From assembly GCA_019186965.1 (NCBI GenBank), contig JABARV010000021.1, forward strand, positions 1 to 64,000: a stretch of 64,000 nt of DNA. Reading direction: 5' to 3'. Positions 1 to 8,640 of the stretch are shown piece after piece. The notes beneath the pieces were generated by a model that was given only the letters and a program-made list of their open reading frames with translations, did not search any database and was not told the origin of the DNA. The position numbers were made by a program, and so were the translations under genes. The stretch comes from Turneriella sp. (GTDB lineage Bacteria; Spirochaetota; Leptospiria; Turneriellales; Turneriellaceae). The first letter of the stretch is position 1. Each line of letters opens with the position of its first letter.

Positions 1-181
1 CGAGAATCTCAAGTGGCAAGCCATACGCTTTATCGAAAAAGCCGTCACACACACGCAAAATATCTTCTCGCGACCAGACACACACCGTTTTAGGTGGCTT
101 AATTTCGCCGCATGCACGTACTGGTAAAGAAAAACAGGAAAAGAGTTTTTCACAGAATTTTGGCCTTATTTCACCCTTAGG
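1..181 (-). CDS. possible 5' part of a minus-strand gene cut by the window edge
   Basis: The minus-strand frame is open from the window edge to a TAG at 182-184. The part nearest the edge reads as plausible protein (…SREDILRVCDGFFDKAYGLP…). There is no ATG, GTG or TTG in the frame; an ATT at 101-103 is the only near-start triplet. It may be the beginning of a gene with a non-standard start, a decayed gene, or chance. I do not recognise the family. Confidence 0.25.
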
Positions 182-195
182 CTACATATATGTAG
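182..195. promoter_or_regulatory. perfect 14-bp palindrome before the first lipoprotein gene
   Basis: CTACATATATGTAG is fully self-complementary and lies 19 bp before the ATG at 215, just ahead of the ribosome site AAAGGAG. Its place in the leader fits an operator or a small RNA hairpin. No regulator can be assigned from the sequence. Confidence 0.3.
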
Positions 196-214
196 AATAA
201 CTAAAGGAGCACCT

Positions 215-1600
215 ATGCAAAAAAAGAGCCTTATTCTAGTCTTCGCTGCCGCATTATTTACAACACAATGCGTGATCCAAAGCGATCCAGACGATATTAT
301 TGGGAGTAAACGCGCCGATAACGTACGCGATCTCTCGTACATCCCTGCGCTTCAGGTAGTTACCCCTAACACGGCACAGGTAAAATTTGAGAACAAAGAA
401 GCGGTTGTGCAAGAGGTAAAACCGGGCGATATCATCGTATCCGACGTTAACTCCGCTTCGCCCAACGGATTTCTTAAAAAAGTAACTGGTGTGACAGAAG
501 TTGCTGGTAACAAGCTGATTACCACCGAAACTACATCTGTTACCGAGGCGGTAGAAGAAGGCCAAGCGACCGCCGAAGGTATTTTAAACCCTGCGGGTGA
601 CAATTCGCTTTTAACAGGTGCTACATACAACCAATTTAACGGGCAAATCGATTTAATTACTCCAGAACCGGGTGTTGTTGTCTATGGTACCAAAAAGCCA
701 CCAACCCTACCACCCGAAATTCCATCAAATTGCGGCCAAGCAAAAGCAAAAAGATGGTATGTTGAGTTCGATAAAACAATCCAAAACTCGGGCACAGTTA
801 AAGGTTGTGTGGGTATGGATTTAGTTTTTAAACTCAATATGAAAATTAAACGGTTTAAGCTCAAAGGTGCAGAGTTCTCGCTTGCCCCATCGCTCATGAC
901 AGAAATCAAAACAAACTTGAATGGCAACACGTTTGATATCAACCGTGCACAGGTAACGCTTACCACATTTAACTTACAACCCATTACCTTCACAATTGGC
1001 TTTGTTCCTGTGGTCATTATTCCCCGTATTAAAATTGTATTGGGCGTAGACGGTAAAATTACTGCAACGCTTGTAAGCACATTCCAGTTTGAAGCAAGTG
1101 CAAAGGCGGGTATTCTTTACGCAAACGATAACTGGTCGGTAATTAGAGAAAGAAGTAGTAAGTACAACTTCAACACACCTGTTTTTAGTGGTAACATCAA
1201 TGCAATGGTATACGCAGGTCCAGAAATAACACTGCTTTTCTACGGTATAGTTGGTCCAGGCGCAAACCTCTATGCGTACACACACTTTAACGTCGACTGG
1301 GATGGGACAAAACCACGGCGTTGGGATATTTGGTTGGGAGTCGAGGCGGGTGCACATTTTACCGTCGAAGTATTTGGGCGTACCCTTTTTAAAATCAACG
1401 AACCATCGATTCTCGGTTACGAGTGGTTGGTCGCTTCTTCTGACTTCTGGGGTATCGCGCCTCCAGGATACGGTAATGTTACTGGTACTTTAGGTAGCCG
1501 CCTTAACGGGACATACCAAAAAAGTGATAACTCAACAGGAACCATGTCGGGCGACTTGATTACTGTGGGTAACTTAGTCGGTACCCTTTCGAAAAAATAG
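215..1600 (+). CDS. putative lipoprotein, function unknown
   Basis: The 461-aa product starts with a signal peptide (MQKKSLILVFAAALFTTQC) whose Cys19 can serve as a lipobox cysteine in the loose form used by spirochaetes, so it is probably a membrane-anchored, exported lipoprotein. The mature part is rich in Thr, Val, Asn and aromatic residues in alternating patterns from about residue 180 onward, which suggests a beta-rich fold. A Pro-rich linker (KKPPTLPPEIP) near residue 165 may separate two domains. AAAGGAG lies 7-8 nt before the ATG. It is followed by an intrinsic terminator, so it is probably transcribed alone. I do not recognise the family. Confidence 0.8.
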   Translation: MQKKSLILVFAAALFTTQCVIQSDPDDIIGSKRADNVRDLSYIPALQVVTPNTAQVKFENKEAVVQEVKPGDIIVSDVNSASPNGFLKKVTGVTEVAGNKLITTETTSVTEAVEEGQATAEGILNPAGDNSLLTGATYNQFNGQIDLITPEPGVVVYGTKKPPTLPPEIPSNCGQAKAKRWYVEFDKTIQNSGTVKGCVGMDLVFKLNMKIKRFKLKGAEFSLAPSLMTEIKTNLNGNTFDINRAQVTLTTFNLQPITFTIGFVPVVIIPRIKIVLGVDGKITATLVSTFQFEASAKAGILYANDNWSVIRERSSKYNFNTPVFSGNINAMVYAGPEITLLFYGIVGPGANLYAYTHFNVDWDGTKPRRWDIWLGVEAGAHFTVEVFGRTLFKINEPSILGYEWLVASSDFWGIAPPGYGNVTGTLGSRLNGTYQKSDNSTGTMSGDLITVGNLVGTLSKK

Positions 1601-1648
1601 CTGTTAGCGTATCCAGTTTAAGCCGGTAATTTACGGCTAATCTTAAAT

Positions 1649-1679
1649 AAAAAACCCCGGCAGGTGCTGGGGTTTTTTA
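1649..1679 (+). terminator. intrinsic terminator after the lipoprotein gene
   Basis: A short GC stem (CCCC…GGGG, with GC pairs nearer the loop) is flanked by an A-tract on the left and six T on the right. It lies about 55 bp after the stop at 1600. The symmetry would let it work in both directions, but only the plus-strand gene ends here. Confidence 0.75.
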
Positions 1680-1748
1680 TTTGGCGTCCCCGAGTAGACA
1701 ATGCTGCCGATGCCTTGACGTCTCCTGTTCTATACTATTTATGTAGCT

Positions 1749-2834
1749 ATGGAATTCCGTATCTACGAAATAAGCCGCGAGCGTGTTATTCTTAAACCTA
1801 CGGGCACAAACCGTATCGTCCAACGCATAACATTCATTCTTGCATGCATTCTTCTTCCTATTGCACTCCTTCTATTTTTTGATGATTTTGGAAATTCTGT
1901 TGGGCATATCCTTTTTGGAAGCGCATTGTTTTTTTGGGGCTTTTCTTGGATGGCCAAACGTGCCCGTAATATCCATCCGGCGCGGCTTGAGTTTGATAAC
2001 ACCCATGGTCTTGTGCGTTTTTTTCAAAAGCGCCATCACGCCTATTCCGAAGACGTTGTGTTTCCCTACAGCAGGTTTAACGGGTTTAGCGTTATTGAGC
2101 AACACCACAACAGGCATACATTTTACTCTGTCGTTTTAACGGAAAGCGATGGGTATGTGCTTCCGCTGCATTCGCACACACTAAAGAAAAGTGCGTTTGA
2201 AGAAATGGAAAAATTGCGCAATAGCGTTGATTTTAGTAAGGCAAGCGGTGTGCCGAATAACAATTTACCACAGGGTTTAACGAAGGAACACGAGGGAGGA
2301 AAAACAACTTTCCGCTGGCAGTTTGGATTTTTCTCGTACCAAAATTTCTCCGCCTTTTTAGGAATCATCGGGTTTTTTTATATGCTTTTAGCAATCGCTA
2401 AAACAAGCGGCGTGTCGGGGGTTGTTATTGTTTGGCTCTTTGCCGTCGGCATTGGCGGCATCTTTTTTTACTTTGTATACCGCTGGGCTGGTGCAAGTGC
2501 TGAACTCCAAATCGGCGATGAGCAAATCCGCTATTTTGAGGTGCGTGGGTTTAGCAAAAAAGAACGGCATTCTATTAAACTCAACGAATTCAAGGCATGT
2601 GCGGCTTATGCAATAAATCGCGATAGTGAATTAATTGTTTTTGTCCTTAAAGAAGACGAAAACAAAATGCTGCAAAATATTGTTCGTGGGGAGGTTTCAT
2701 TGGCAGAGATCGTTTCTGCGCTACAGTTTATACGGAAGGTTTTTAAAGTTTACACTCCGCTTTTGGCACTACCGCAGAGGATTTTTTTCGCAGACGAAAT
2801 AGAAAAAGAGGTTAAGCAAAGGATCCACCAGTAG
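1749..2834 (+). CDS. membrane protein with two hairpins of membrane helices, unknown function
   Basis: The 361-aa product has two similar halves. Each has a pair of hydrophobic helices (about 27-44 and 50-68; about 203-222 and 226-246) followed by a soluble beta-rich stretch of roughly 100 residues. This looks like two tandem units of paired helices plus a cytoplasmic PH-like domain, but that is only a shape argument. It has no signal peptide and is probably an inner-membrane protein. It is followed after 87 bp by the TolC-like gene on the same strand. I cannot name a family. Confidence 0.7.
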   Translation: MEFRIYEISRERVILKPTGTNRIVQRITFILACILLPIALLLFFDDFGNSVGHILFGSALFFWGFSWMAKRARNIHPARLEFDNTHGLVRFFQKRHHAYSEDVVFPYSRFNGFSVIEQHHNRHTFYSVVLTESDGYVLPLHSHTLKKSAFEEMEKLRNSVDFSKASGVPNNNLPQGLTKEHEGGKTTFRWQFGFFSYQNFSAFLGIIGFFYMLLAIAKTSGVSGVVIVWLFAVGIGGIFFYFVYRWAGASAELQIGDEQIRYFEVRGFSKKERHSIKLNEFKACAAYAINRDSELIVFVLKEDENKMLQNIVRGEVSLAEIVSALQFIRKVFKVYTPLLALPQRIFFADEIEKEVKQRIHQ

Positions 2835-2921
2835 GGGGTGTCGCGACCACACCTATTAACCAAATGGTTAGTTTTTTTTGCCTGTTTTTCGTTTTTTCAG
2901 TATTCTTGCATAGAGATTTAT

Positions 2922-4538
2922 ATGAAGCAAAATTATGCCGCGCTTTTTTTCGCGTTAATTGCGATTAATTTCCTCTGGGGAAAAGAAGACGCACAAACAA
3001 CTCCAACAGAAAAAATACCTACCGCAACAGAAAAAACTCAGCCTAAAGATGCCGCGCCACCTGCTAAAAAAGAAACAGCAGAAAAGCCTGTGGAGGCAAC
3101 TTTCACGATAGGTGGAGTTCAACTTTCAATCCAAGATGCCATCAATATCGTTCTCGAAAAAAACCTTACGTTGCAAGCTGCAAAGTACGATGTCCTTATG
3201 AGCGATACAAACGCACTTAAACTTGAAAAAAAATATACGCCGACAATTTCTGCCGAAGTACAGCATTTAGGCTTTAGCGATGCGCCATTTGCGGGCAATA
3301 GTAAGGGTGCACAAAATAACGCGTACGTTGCCATTTCAAAGCTATTTGCTACAGGAACAACGGTAGGCGGTGGTTACCGCTACCAACAACTGCAATCCGA
3401 GGCGACGAATGGTTTTTTAGGATTACCTATTAAAACTCCAGCGTCAACTACAGACTTTAACGGGTATTTTATAAACGTACAGCAAGAACTCCTAAAAAAC
3501 TCTTTTGGCTACGCAGACCGCAAAATGGATGCAATTGCGCGTAAACAAGGAAAGGCACAACGTGCGTACACGGTCAACTTGCTTTCAGGTCTTGTCGTGC
3601 AGGCGCTCACCGATTATTGGCAAGTCACAATCCAAAAATTTGCGTTAGAAAATGCGCGTTTAGAAGAAAAATCTAACCGCCAAGTACGCGCTATTGTTGC
3701 GCGTAATGTGAGGTTTGGGCTTGGCGAAAGTTACGACCTGAATAACTACAACGCACGGGTTGCAAACTCGGTGGCAAAGGTTGCAATGACAGAACAAAGT
3801 CTTAAAAATGCAACGCGCAAGCTTTTGCGTACAATCAATATGCCCGTAGATACACAAATCGAAGGGATAACTAACCTCGTCGATATACTGCCCAACCTCG
3901 ATGCAGACAAAGCGTTAAAAGCTGCGATGGAAAAGCGCGTTGATTTACAAAACGCGAAAACAGAAATGGAAATCGCAGAGCTTCAGACGGATCTCTACGG
4001 AAACCAAGCGTTGCCTTCTTTGAGCGCGTATTTTAACCTTGTCTCAAACGGTACCAACCAGATGATTATGTTTCCTGGGTTTCCCTCCGCTGGAGCACTA
4101 CAAAGCCCACAATGGCAAGTGGGCGTGCGTGCGTCGTACCCACTTTGGGATCAAGAAATTAAAGTAAACAAGCGCAACGCAAACATGCAGCTTTCGCAGG
4201 CACGGATAAAACTCAACAATATTGAACAAGAAATACGCGATGATGTGCTCACGCGCCTCGAAAATGTACGCCTTTCTTACGAAATTTTTCAAACAAGCCG
4301 TACATCCCGCAAGGAAAGCGAAGCGTTCTATAACCGTATGCTCGCACGTACGCGCACAGGAAAACTCAACTTTCAACTCGTTGGGCAGGCGCTGGAAAAT
4401 ATGGTTGCAAATAGGCAACGCGAACTCGAGGCTCTTGTCAATTATAACATTTCGCTTTTACAGTTCGACCTTGCAAAAAACGAGGTGTTTGAGCGTTATA
4501 ACATAAATGTTGAACAAATTTTGGACAAAGTCAAGTAA
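2922..4538 (+). CDS. TolC-family outer-membrane channel protein
   Basis: Outer-membrane efflux proteins form a trimeric beta-barrel with a long periplasmic helical tunnel for type I secretion or RND efflux. The 538-aa product has a signal peptide (MKQNYAALFFALIAINFLWG), a Lys/Pro/Thr linker to about residue 60, then two repeats of long amphipathic helices, beginning at IQDAINIVLEKN and again near ALKAAMEKRVDLQNAK, the typical OEP pattern. The frame is open back to 2838, but the ATG at 2922 gives a clean signal peptide and is chosen. No membrane-fusion or pump gene is adjacent, so the partner is elsewhere. Confidence 0.85.
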   Translation: MKQNYAALFFALIAINFLWGKEDAQTTPTEKIPTATEKTQPKDAAPPAKKETAEKPVEATFTIGGVQLSIQDAINIVLEKNLTLQAAKYDVLMSDTNALKLEKKYTPTISAEVQHLGFSDAPFAGNSKGAQNNAYVAISKLFATGTTVGGGYRYQQLQSEATNGFLGLPIKTPASTTDFNGYFINVQQELLKNSFGYADRKMDAIARKQGKAQRAYTVNLLSGLVVQALTDYWQVTIQKFALENARLEEKSNRQVRAIVARNVRFGLGESYDLNNYNARVANSVAKVAMTEQSLKNATRKLLRTINMPVDTQIEGITNLVDILPNLDADKALKAAMEKRVDLQNAKTEMEIAELQTDLYGNQALPSLSAYFNLVSNGTNQMIMFPGFPSAGALQSPQWQVGVRASYPLWDQEIKVNKRNANMQLSQARIKLNNIEQEIRDDVLTRLENVRLSYEIFQTSRTSRKESEAFYNRMLARTRTGKLNFQLVGQALENMVANRQRELEALVNYNISLLQFDLAKNEVFERYNINVEQILDKVK

Positions 4539-4582
4539 CCTGTGCAAACTTGACGTGCAGTTTCTAATCACAAAGCTGACGT

Positions 4583-4987
4583 ATGCATACTCTGGTTAAG
4601 TACTTCCGGACAATGCCCCCTGTGGCGCTCATTGGCGCAAGTAACGATTCAACCAAGTACGGGAATATTATTTTTCGTGACCTTAAATCGAAGGGCTTTG
4701 TTGTATACCCAATTAACCCCAAAGCGACATCGGTAGAAGGCGTTCCTGCTTTCCATTCGTTACAAGAGCTTAAAGAAAAAACGCAGGTAGATTTACTTGT
4801 GTATGTAATCCCTCCCAAGCTTACTCTCGAAAGCCTCCAAGTCGCCAAAGAATTGGGTTATAAAAAAGTATGGTTGCAACCGGGGGCAGCCGATGCAGGC
4901 GTTGCAGAGTTTCTCGACACAAACGATTTTCAATACATTATTGGCGCGTGCGTAATGGTTGAAAGCCGCGATTTAGTCGCATCTTAG
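4583..4987 (+). CDS. CoA-binding domain protein (YccU-like)
   Basis: The 134-aa protein is a single Rossmann-type CoA-binding domain (CoA_binding_2 family). The nucleotide loop VALIGASNDSTKYGN is near residues 14-28, followed by VYPINPKA and DLLVYVIPP, the family's usual strand motifs. The late segment KKVWLQPGAAD matches the conserved WxQPG block of the family. Family members bind CoA, but their role is generally not known. It lies upstream of the acyl-CoA operon but is separated from it by 178 bp containing a likely promoter. Confidence 0.85.
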   Translation: MHTLVKYFRTMPPVALIGASNDSTKYGNIIFRDLKSKGFVVYPINPKATSVEGVPAFHSLQELKEKTQVDLLVYVIPPKLTLESLQVAKELGYKKVWLQPGAADAGVAEFLDTNDFQYIIGACVMVESRDLVAS

Positions 4988-5096
4988 CTTTTAAAGGGTT
5001 TATAGAGAAATTGGCCAGCCATTTGGAGAAGCCAATACTCTAAAACCTATCGCTTTGGCTTCGCGAGTTCCGGCCTACCCACTTGCCCCTTAAAAC

Positions 5097-5112
5097 TTGA
5101 ACAAGTGTTCAA
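5097..5112. promoter_or_regulatory. 16-bp palindrome, candidate operator of the acyl-CoA operon
   Basis: TTGAACA-AG-TGTTCAA has perfect 7-bp arms. It lies 7 bp before a TTGACA hexamer (5119-5124) and 53 bp before the first ATG of the operon. A site of this size overlapping or next to a -35 box is what a dimeric repressor (for example a TetR-family regulator of fatty-acid degradation) would use. The regulator is not in this window. The -10 box is not clear. Confidence 0.5.
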
Positions 5113-5165
5113 TCTTTATTGACACAGTATTGCGCTGCAAAAAATTGTGAAGCCGGAGTGACACT

Positions 5166-6515
5166 ATGCCAAAAAAATCCACAAGTACTTTAGATGGAGT
5201 AGTAACTGGCGCCGCCAAATGGGGGTTGCGTGCAATGGGCGCGTTTGCTGGTTCTGAATTTGTGCAGAAAACAGGCTTCACGGGCGCCGCCCGCGAAGCC
5301 CTTTACCAAGCCACGCGTACAGTAATGGGGGTCGGTAAAGGGGTTATGGATACAACTAAAGAAGTTGCAAAACTCGTACCTAAAGAACGCCTTGAGCTTC
5401 CCACAAAACCAAACGATTTATTCGACCTTAATTTTACTGAAGAACAAACAATGGTGGCGGATGCTATGGCAGAGTTTGGCGAAGGGGTTTTGCGCCCCAC
5501 AGGCCGTACTGTTGACGATGGCGAAGGGCTCAACGAAAGTTTTTTTACAAAGGTTATGGAAACGGGCATTTTGGGGGTAACTATTCCAGAATCGATGGGC
5601 GGGGCTGCTTACGAAAGAAATCCTGTTACGGTTGCCCTTATCGCTGAAAAACTCGGCTATGGCGATTATGCGTTGGCGTTACGCATTTTATCGTCAATTT
5701 CGTTCATCAACCTTTTAAACGACTATGGAAGTGACACACAACGCGCCGCATACGTTCCGCTTTTTGCAGGCGATAAATATTTCCAAGGAACTTTCGCTAT
5801 CATGGAGCCAAGGCTACGGTTTGACATCCGTGCAATGCAAACAACAGCCGAGCGTAGCCATAGTGGGTATTGGCTCAACGGTGAAAAATGTATGGTTGTT
5901 GCGGGAAAAACGGCGGATGTACTTTTGGTGTTTGCGCATTTAACAGGTGTTGGAGTCAAACCCTTTATTCTTCCAAGCGACACCCATGGAGTCTCTTTTG
6001 AAGAAGAGAGCAATATGGGATTACGTGCAGCAGGACTTTCGACACTTAAACTTACAAACGTACACCTTCCTAAGGAATCCCTTTTAGGCGAAAGTGAAAC
6101 ACGTTTTAACTTAGCAAAATTTATCGATTCAAGCAAAATTGCCTTGGGAGCGCTTACGCAAGGAACAATGAAGGCTGCGATTGACTACGCAATTACGTAT
6201 TGCAATCAACGTGTTGCGTTCGGAGAACCCATTACAAACCGCCAAGCTGTCGCGTTTATGTTAGCGGATATGGCGACAGAATGTGAAGCGCTAAGGCTGA
6301 TGGTGTACCGTGCAGCATGCCTTTTAGAGCAAGGAAAAGACGCCCACCGCGAAGCGTACCTTGCAGATTTTTTTAGCGCCAAATACTCGATGCGTATTGC
6401 AACCGATGCGGTACAACTTTTAGGTGGGCACGGTTATACACGCGAGCATCCTGTAGAGATGTACTACCGCCACTTACGTGCAAGCGCAATTTTGCGTGGA
6501 GCAATTTGTCTTTAA
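5166..6515 (+). CDS. acyl-CoA dehydrogenase
   Basis: It catalyses the FAD-dependent alpha,beta-dehydrogenation of an acyl-CoA, the first step of beta-oxidation. The 449-aa protein has a non-standard N-terminal stretch of about 85 residues with helical, Gly/Ala-rich character before the usual helical domain starts at DLNFTEEQTMVADAMAEF. The middle FAD-binding part and C-terminal block (…VAFGEPITNRQAV…, …DAVQLLGGHGYTREHPVEMYYRHLRA) are typical of the family. GGAG precedes the ATG by 9 nt. It is the first gene of a six-gene operon. The chain-length preference cannot be read from the sequence. Confidence 0.92.
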   Translation: MPKKSTSTLDGVVTGAAKWGLRAMGAFAGSEFVQKTGFTGAAREALYQATRTVMGVGKGVMDTTKEVAKLVPKERLELPTKPNDLFDLNFTEEQTMVADAMAEFGEGVLRPTGRTVDDGEGLNESFFTKVMETGILGVTIPESMGGAAYERNPVTVALIAEKLGYGDYALALRILSSISFINLLNDYGSDTQRAAYVPLFAGDKYFQGTFAIMEPRLRFDIRAMQTTAERSHSGYWLNGEKCMVVAGKTADVLLVFAHLTGVGVKPFILPSDTHGVSFEEESNMGLRAAGLSTLKLTNVHLPKESLLGESETRFNLAKFIDSSKIALGALTQGTMKAAIDYAITYCNQRVAFGEPITNRQAVAFMLADMATECEALRLMVYRAACLLEQGKDAHREAYLADFFSAKYSMRIATDAVQLLGGHGYTREHPVEMYYRHLRASAILRGAICL

Positions 6516-6524
6516 GGGGTTAAA

Positions 6525-7730
6525 ATGAATCTTGAGCTACCAAAAAAATTTGCCAGTATCACAACGCTTGCGCGGCAAGTGGCCGAAAATACATTCCGTC
6601 CAATTTCGCGTAAATACGATAGCGCCGAGCATGCATACCCCGTCGAGCTTGATATGTTCGATGCGGTTTTACGCGGCATGGAAGAAAGCGGTGCAGGGTT
6701 TGGTGCATCGGGAGCGACCAAAGATAAAAGGAGCACTGACTCAACAGAGGTACGTAACGGCAAAAATATGCAGCTTGTCCTCAATACTTTAGAGATGTGC
6801 CGTGGGGATGCAGGGCTTCTACTCACAATCCCCGGGCAAGGGTTGGGAAACGCAGCAATTGCCGCTGTTGCGAACGAGGAACAAAAATCACGCTTTGGCG
6901 GTAAATGGGCAGCAATGGCAATTACAGAGCCTGAAGCAGGTTCCGACTCGAGCAGCATACGCACGACTGCCCGCTTAGACGGCGACGAGTGGATTATTAA
7001 TGGAGAGAAAATTTTTGTCACCTGCGGAGAGCGCGCCAAAGTGGTTGTTGTATGGGCGACCCTGGACCGTTCGCTTGGAAAAGCCGCTATAAAATCTTTT
7101 GTTGTAGAACACGGTACACCAGGGATGCGTGTTGAAAGGCTAGAGAAAAAATTGGGAATCCGTGCATCGGATACTGCAACGCTTGTTTTTACCGATTGCC
7201 GTATTCCGCGTTCAAACCTTTTAGGCACAGAGGCTATCGAAACCGAACAGAGTTTTGTCGGTGCGATGAAAACTTTTGACAATACACGACCCTTAATTGC
7301 TGCGATGGCGCTCGGCGTCGCACGTGCCGCGCTTGATTTAACAACAGAACTTTTTGAAAAAGAAAGAATAATTTTGGATTACGAAAAATCTGCGCTCGAC
7401 GAAAGCGCTCTTAAAGCAGAGCTTTACAACTTAGAAGCAGAGTACGAAGCTGCGCGTCTTCTCACGCTAAAAGCGGCGTGGATGGCAGATAACGGTCAGG
7501 CCAATTCTTTAGAAGCGTCGATGGCGAAAGCGAAGGCTGGGCGTGTAGGAAATGAAATTACCCTAAAGTGTGTTGAACTTTGTGGTAGCATGGGATATAG
7601 CGAAAATTTACTTTTAGAGAAATGGTCTCGCGACTCAAAAATTTTCGACATCTTTGAAGGCACCCAACAAATACAAAAACTTGTAATTGCACGCAGGCTT
7701 TTAGGAAAAACATCGCGTGATTTAAAGTGA
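6525..7730 (+). CDS. acyl-CoA dehydrogenase, second copy
   Basis: The 401-aa protein is a standard-length acyl-CoA dehydrogenase without the N-terminal extension of its neighbour. It has the FAD-domain signatures AITEPEAGSDSSSIRTTA and WIINGEKIFVTCG and the C-terminal CVELCGSMGYSENLLLEKWSRDSKIFDIFEGTQQIQKLVIARRLLG. It starts 10 bp after the upstream gene. Two different dehydrogenases side by side suggest either different chain lengths or a heteromeric enzyme; the sequence does not decide. Confidence 0.93.
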   Translation: MNLELPKKFASITTLARQVAENTFRPISRKYDSAEHAYPVELDMFDAVLRGMEESGAGFGASGATKDKRSTDSTEVRNGKNMQLVLNTLEMCRGDAGLLLTIPGQGLGNAAIAAVANEEQKSRFGGKWAAMAITEPEAGSDSSSIRTTARLDGDEWIINGEKIFVTCGERAKVVVVWATLDRSLGKAAIKSFVVEHGTPGMRVERLEKKLGIRASDTATLVFTDCRIPRSNLLGTEAIETEQSFVGAMKTFDNTRPLIAAMALGVARAALDLTTELFEKERIILDYEKSALDESALKAELYNLEAEYEAARLLTLKAAWMADNGQANSLEASMAKAKAGRVGNEITLKCVELCGSMGYSENLLLEKWSRDSKIFDIFEGTQQIQKLVIARRLLGKTSRDLK

Positions 7731-7737
7731 GATAATT

Positions 7738-8622
7738 ATGATTGAATTTCTACCCGAACAAATTCCCGTGTTGGCGACTTTGGGGCGCGCTGCCCTTACA
7801 GGATTATTCCCCAAGAATGAAGCCACTATCGAAACCGAAATTTTCTCCAAAGAAGTTGTTACCGAAATAAATCCGCCATCTGCAAAACTTGTTGCAGCAT
7901 ATGTAAAGAGCTGTGGAGGAGACGCAGCTGACTACAAGGACACAATACCTTTTCATCTTTTTCCACAATGGGGATTTCCTCCCCTTATGCAAACTCTTGC
8001 GGATTTACCCTTTTCTTTGACGCGTATTATGAATGGCGGATGTACTGTGCGTATGGGAAAAAGTCTTGTACGTGATGGTAAGCTTACTACTATCGCGCGT
8101 TTGGCAAGCGTCGATAAAAATGAAAGGCGCATAATTTTAAACCAGGAATTGGAAACGCACGATAGGCATGCGAATGTTATTTTTGTTACGCAAACAGCAA
8201 TTGTTCCTTTGAAATCGGAAAAAAAAGCAAATGGCAACAAACCCAAGAAAAGAGAACCTGTTTTAGTATCCGAAGAATCTTACGAGGTGGCATCTTTTTA
8301 CGCACATGAAACGAGTGGTTTGGAGTACGCTTTTTATTCGGGAGATTTTAATCCAATACACTGGCTTTTGCCGTACGCTAAACTTTCGGGCTTCAAGCGT
8401 CCAATACTCCATGGTTTTGCACAATTGGGGCGCGTTTACGAAGGATTACGAAAAAATATTTATTGTGGAAAAATAGATCCTTTGTCGGAGATTTCAATCC
8501 GTTTTGAAAGGCCGCTTGTGTTACCGCAAGCATGCCGTGTTTTTTTAACAGAGAAAGGGGAGTTCTTTATCGGCCAAGCAAAAGGCGCAATTGCGGTTGC
8601 CTCGGGGTATATACGCACTTAA
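7738..8622 (+). CDS. MaoC-like (R)-specific enoyl-CoA hydratase domain protein
   Basis: The 294-aa protein ends in a hot-dog-fold MaoC dehydratase domain. The block YSGDFNPIHWLLPYAKLSGFKRPILHG near residues 200-225 carries the conserved Asp and His of the hydratase 2 motif (D-x-N-P-x-H). The first half is a less conserved hot-dog repeat. It would hydrate trans-2-enoyl-CoA or run the reverse dehydration. Its neighbours, acyl-CoA dehydrogenases before and an FabG-type reductase and thiolase after, complete a full acyl-CoA cycle. Confidence 0.88.
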   Translation: MIEFLPEQIPVLATLGRAALTGLFPKNEATIETEIFSKEVVTEINPPSAKLVAAYVKSCGGDAADYKDTIPFHLFPQWGFPPLMQTLADLPFSLTRIMNGGCTVRMGKSLVRDGKLTTIARLASVDKNERRIILNQELETHDRHANVIFVTQTAIVPLKSEKKANGNKPKKREPVLVSEESYEVASFYAHETSGLEYAFYSGDFNPIHWLLPYAKLSGFKRPILHGFAQLGRVYEGLRKNIYCGKIDPLSEISIRFERPLVLPQACRVFLTEKGEFFIGQAKGAIAVASGYIRT

Positions 8623-8640
8623 TTACAAAAAGGAGAAACT

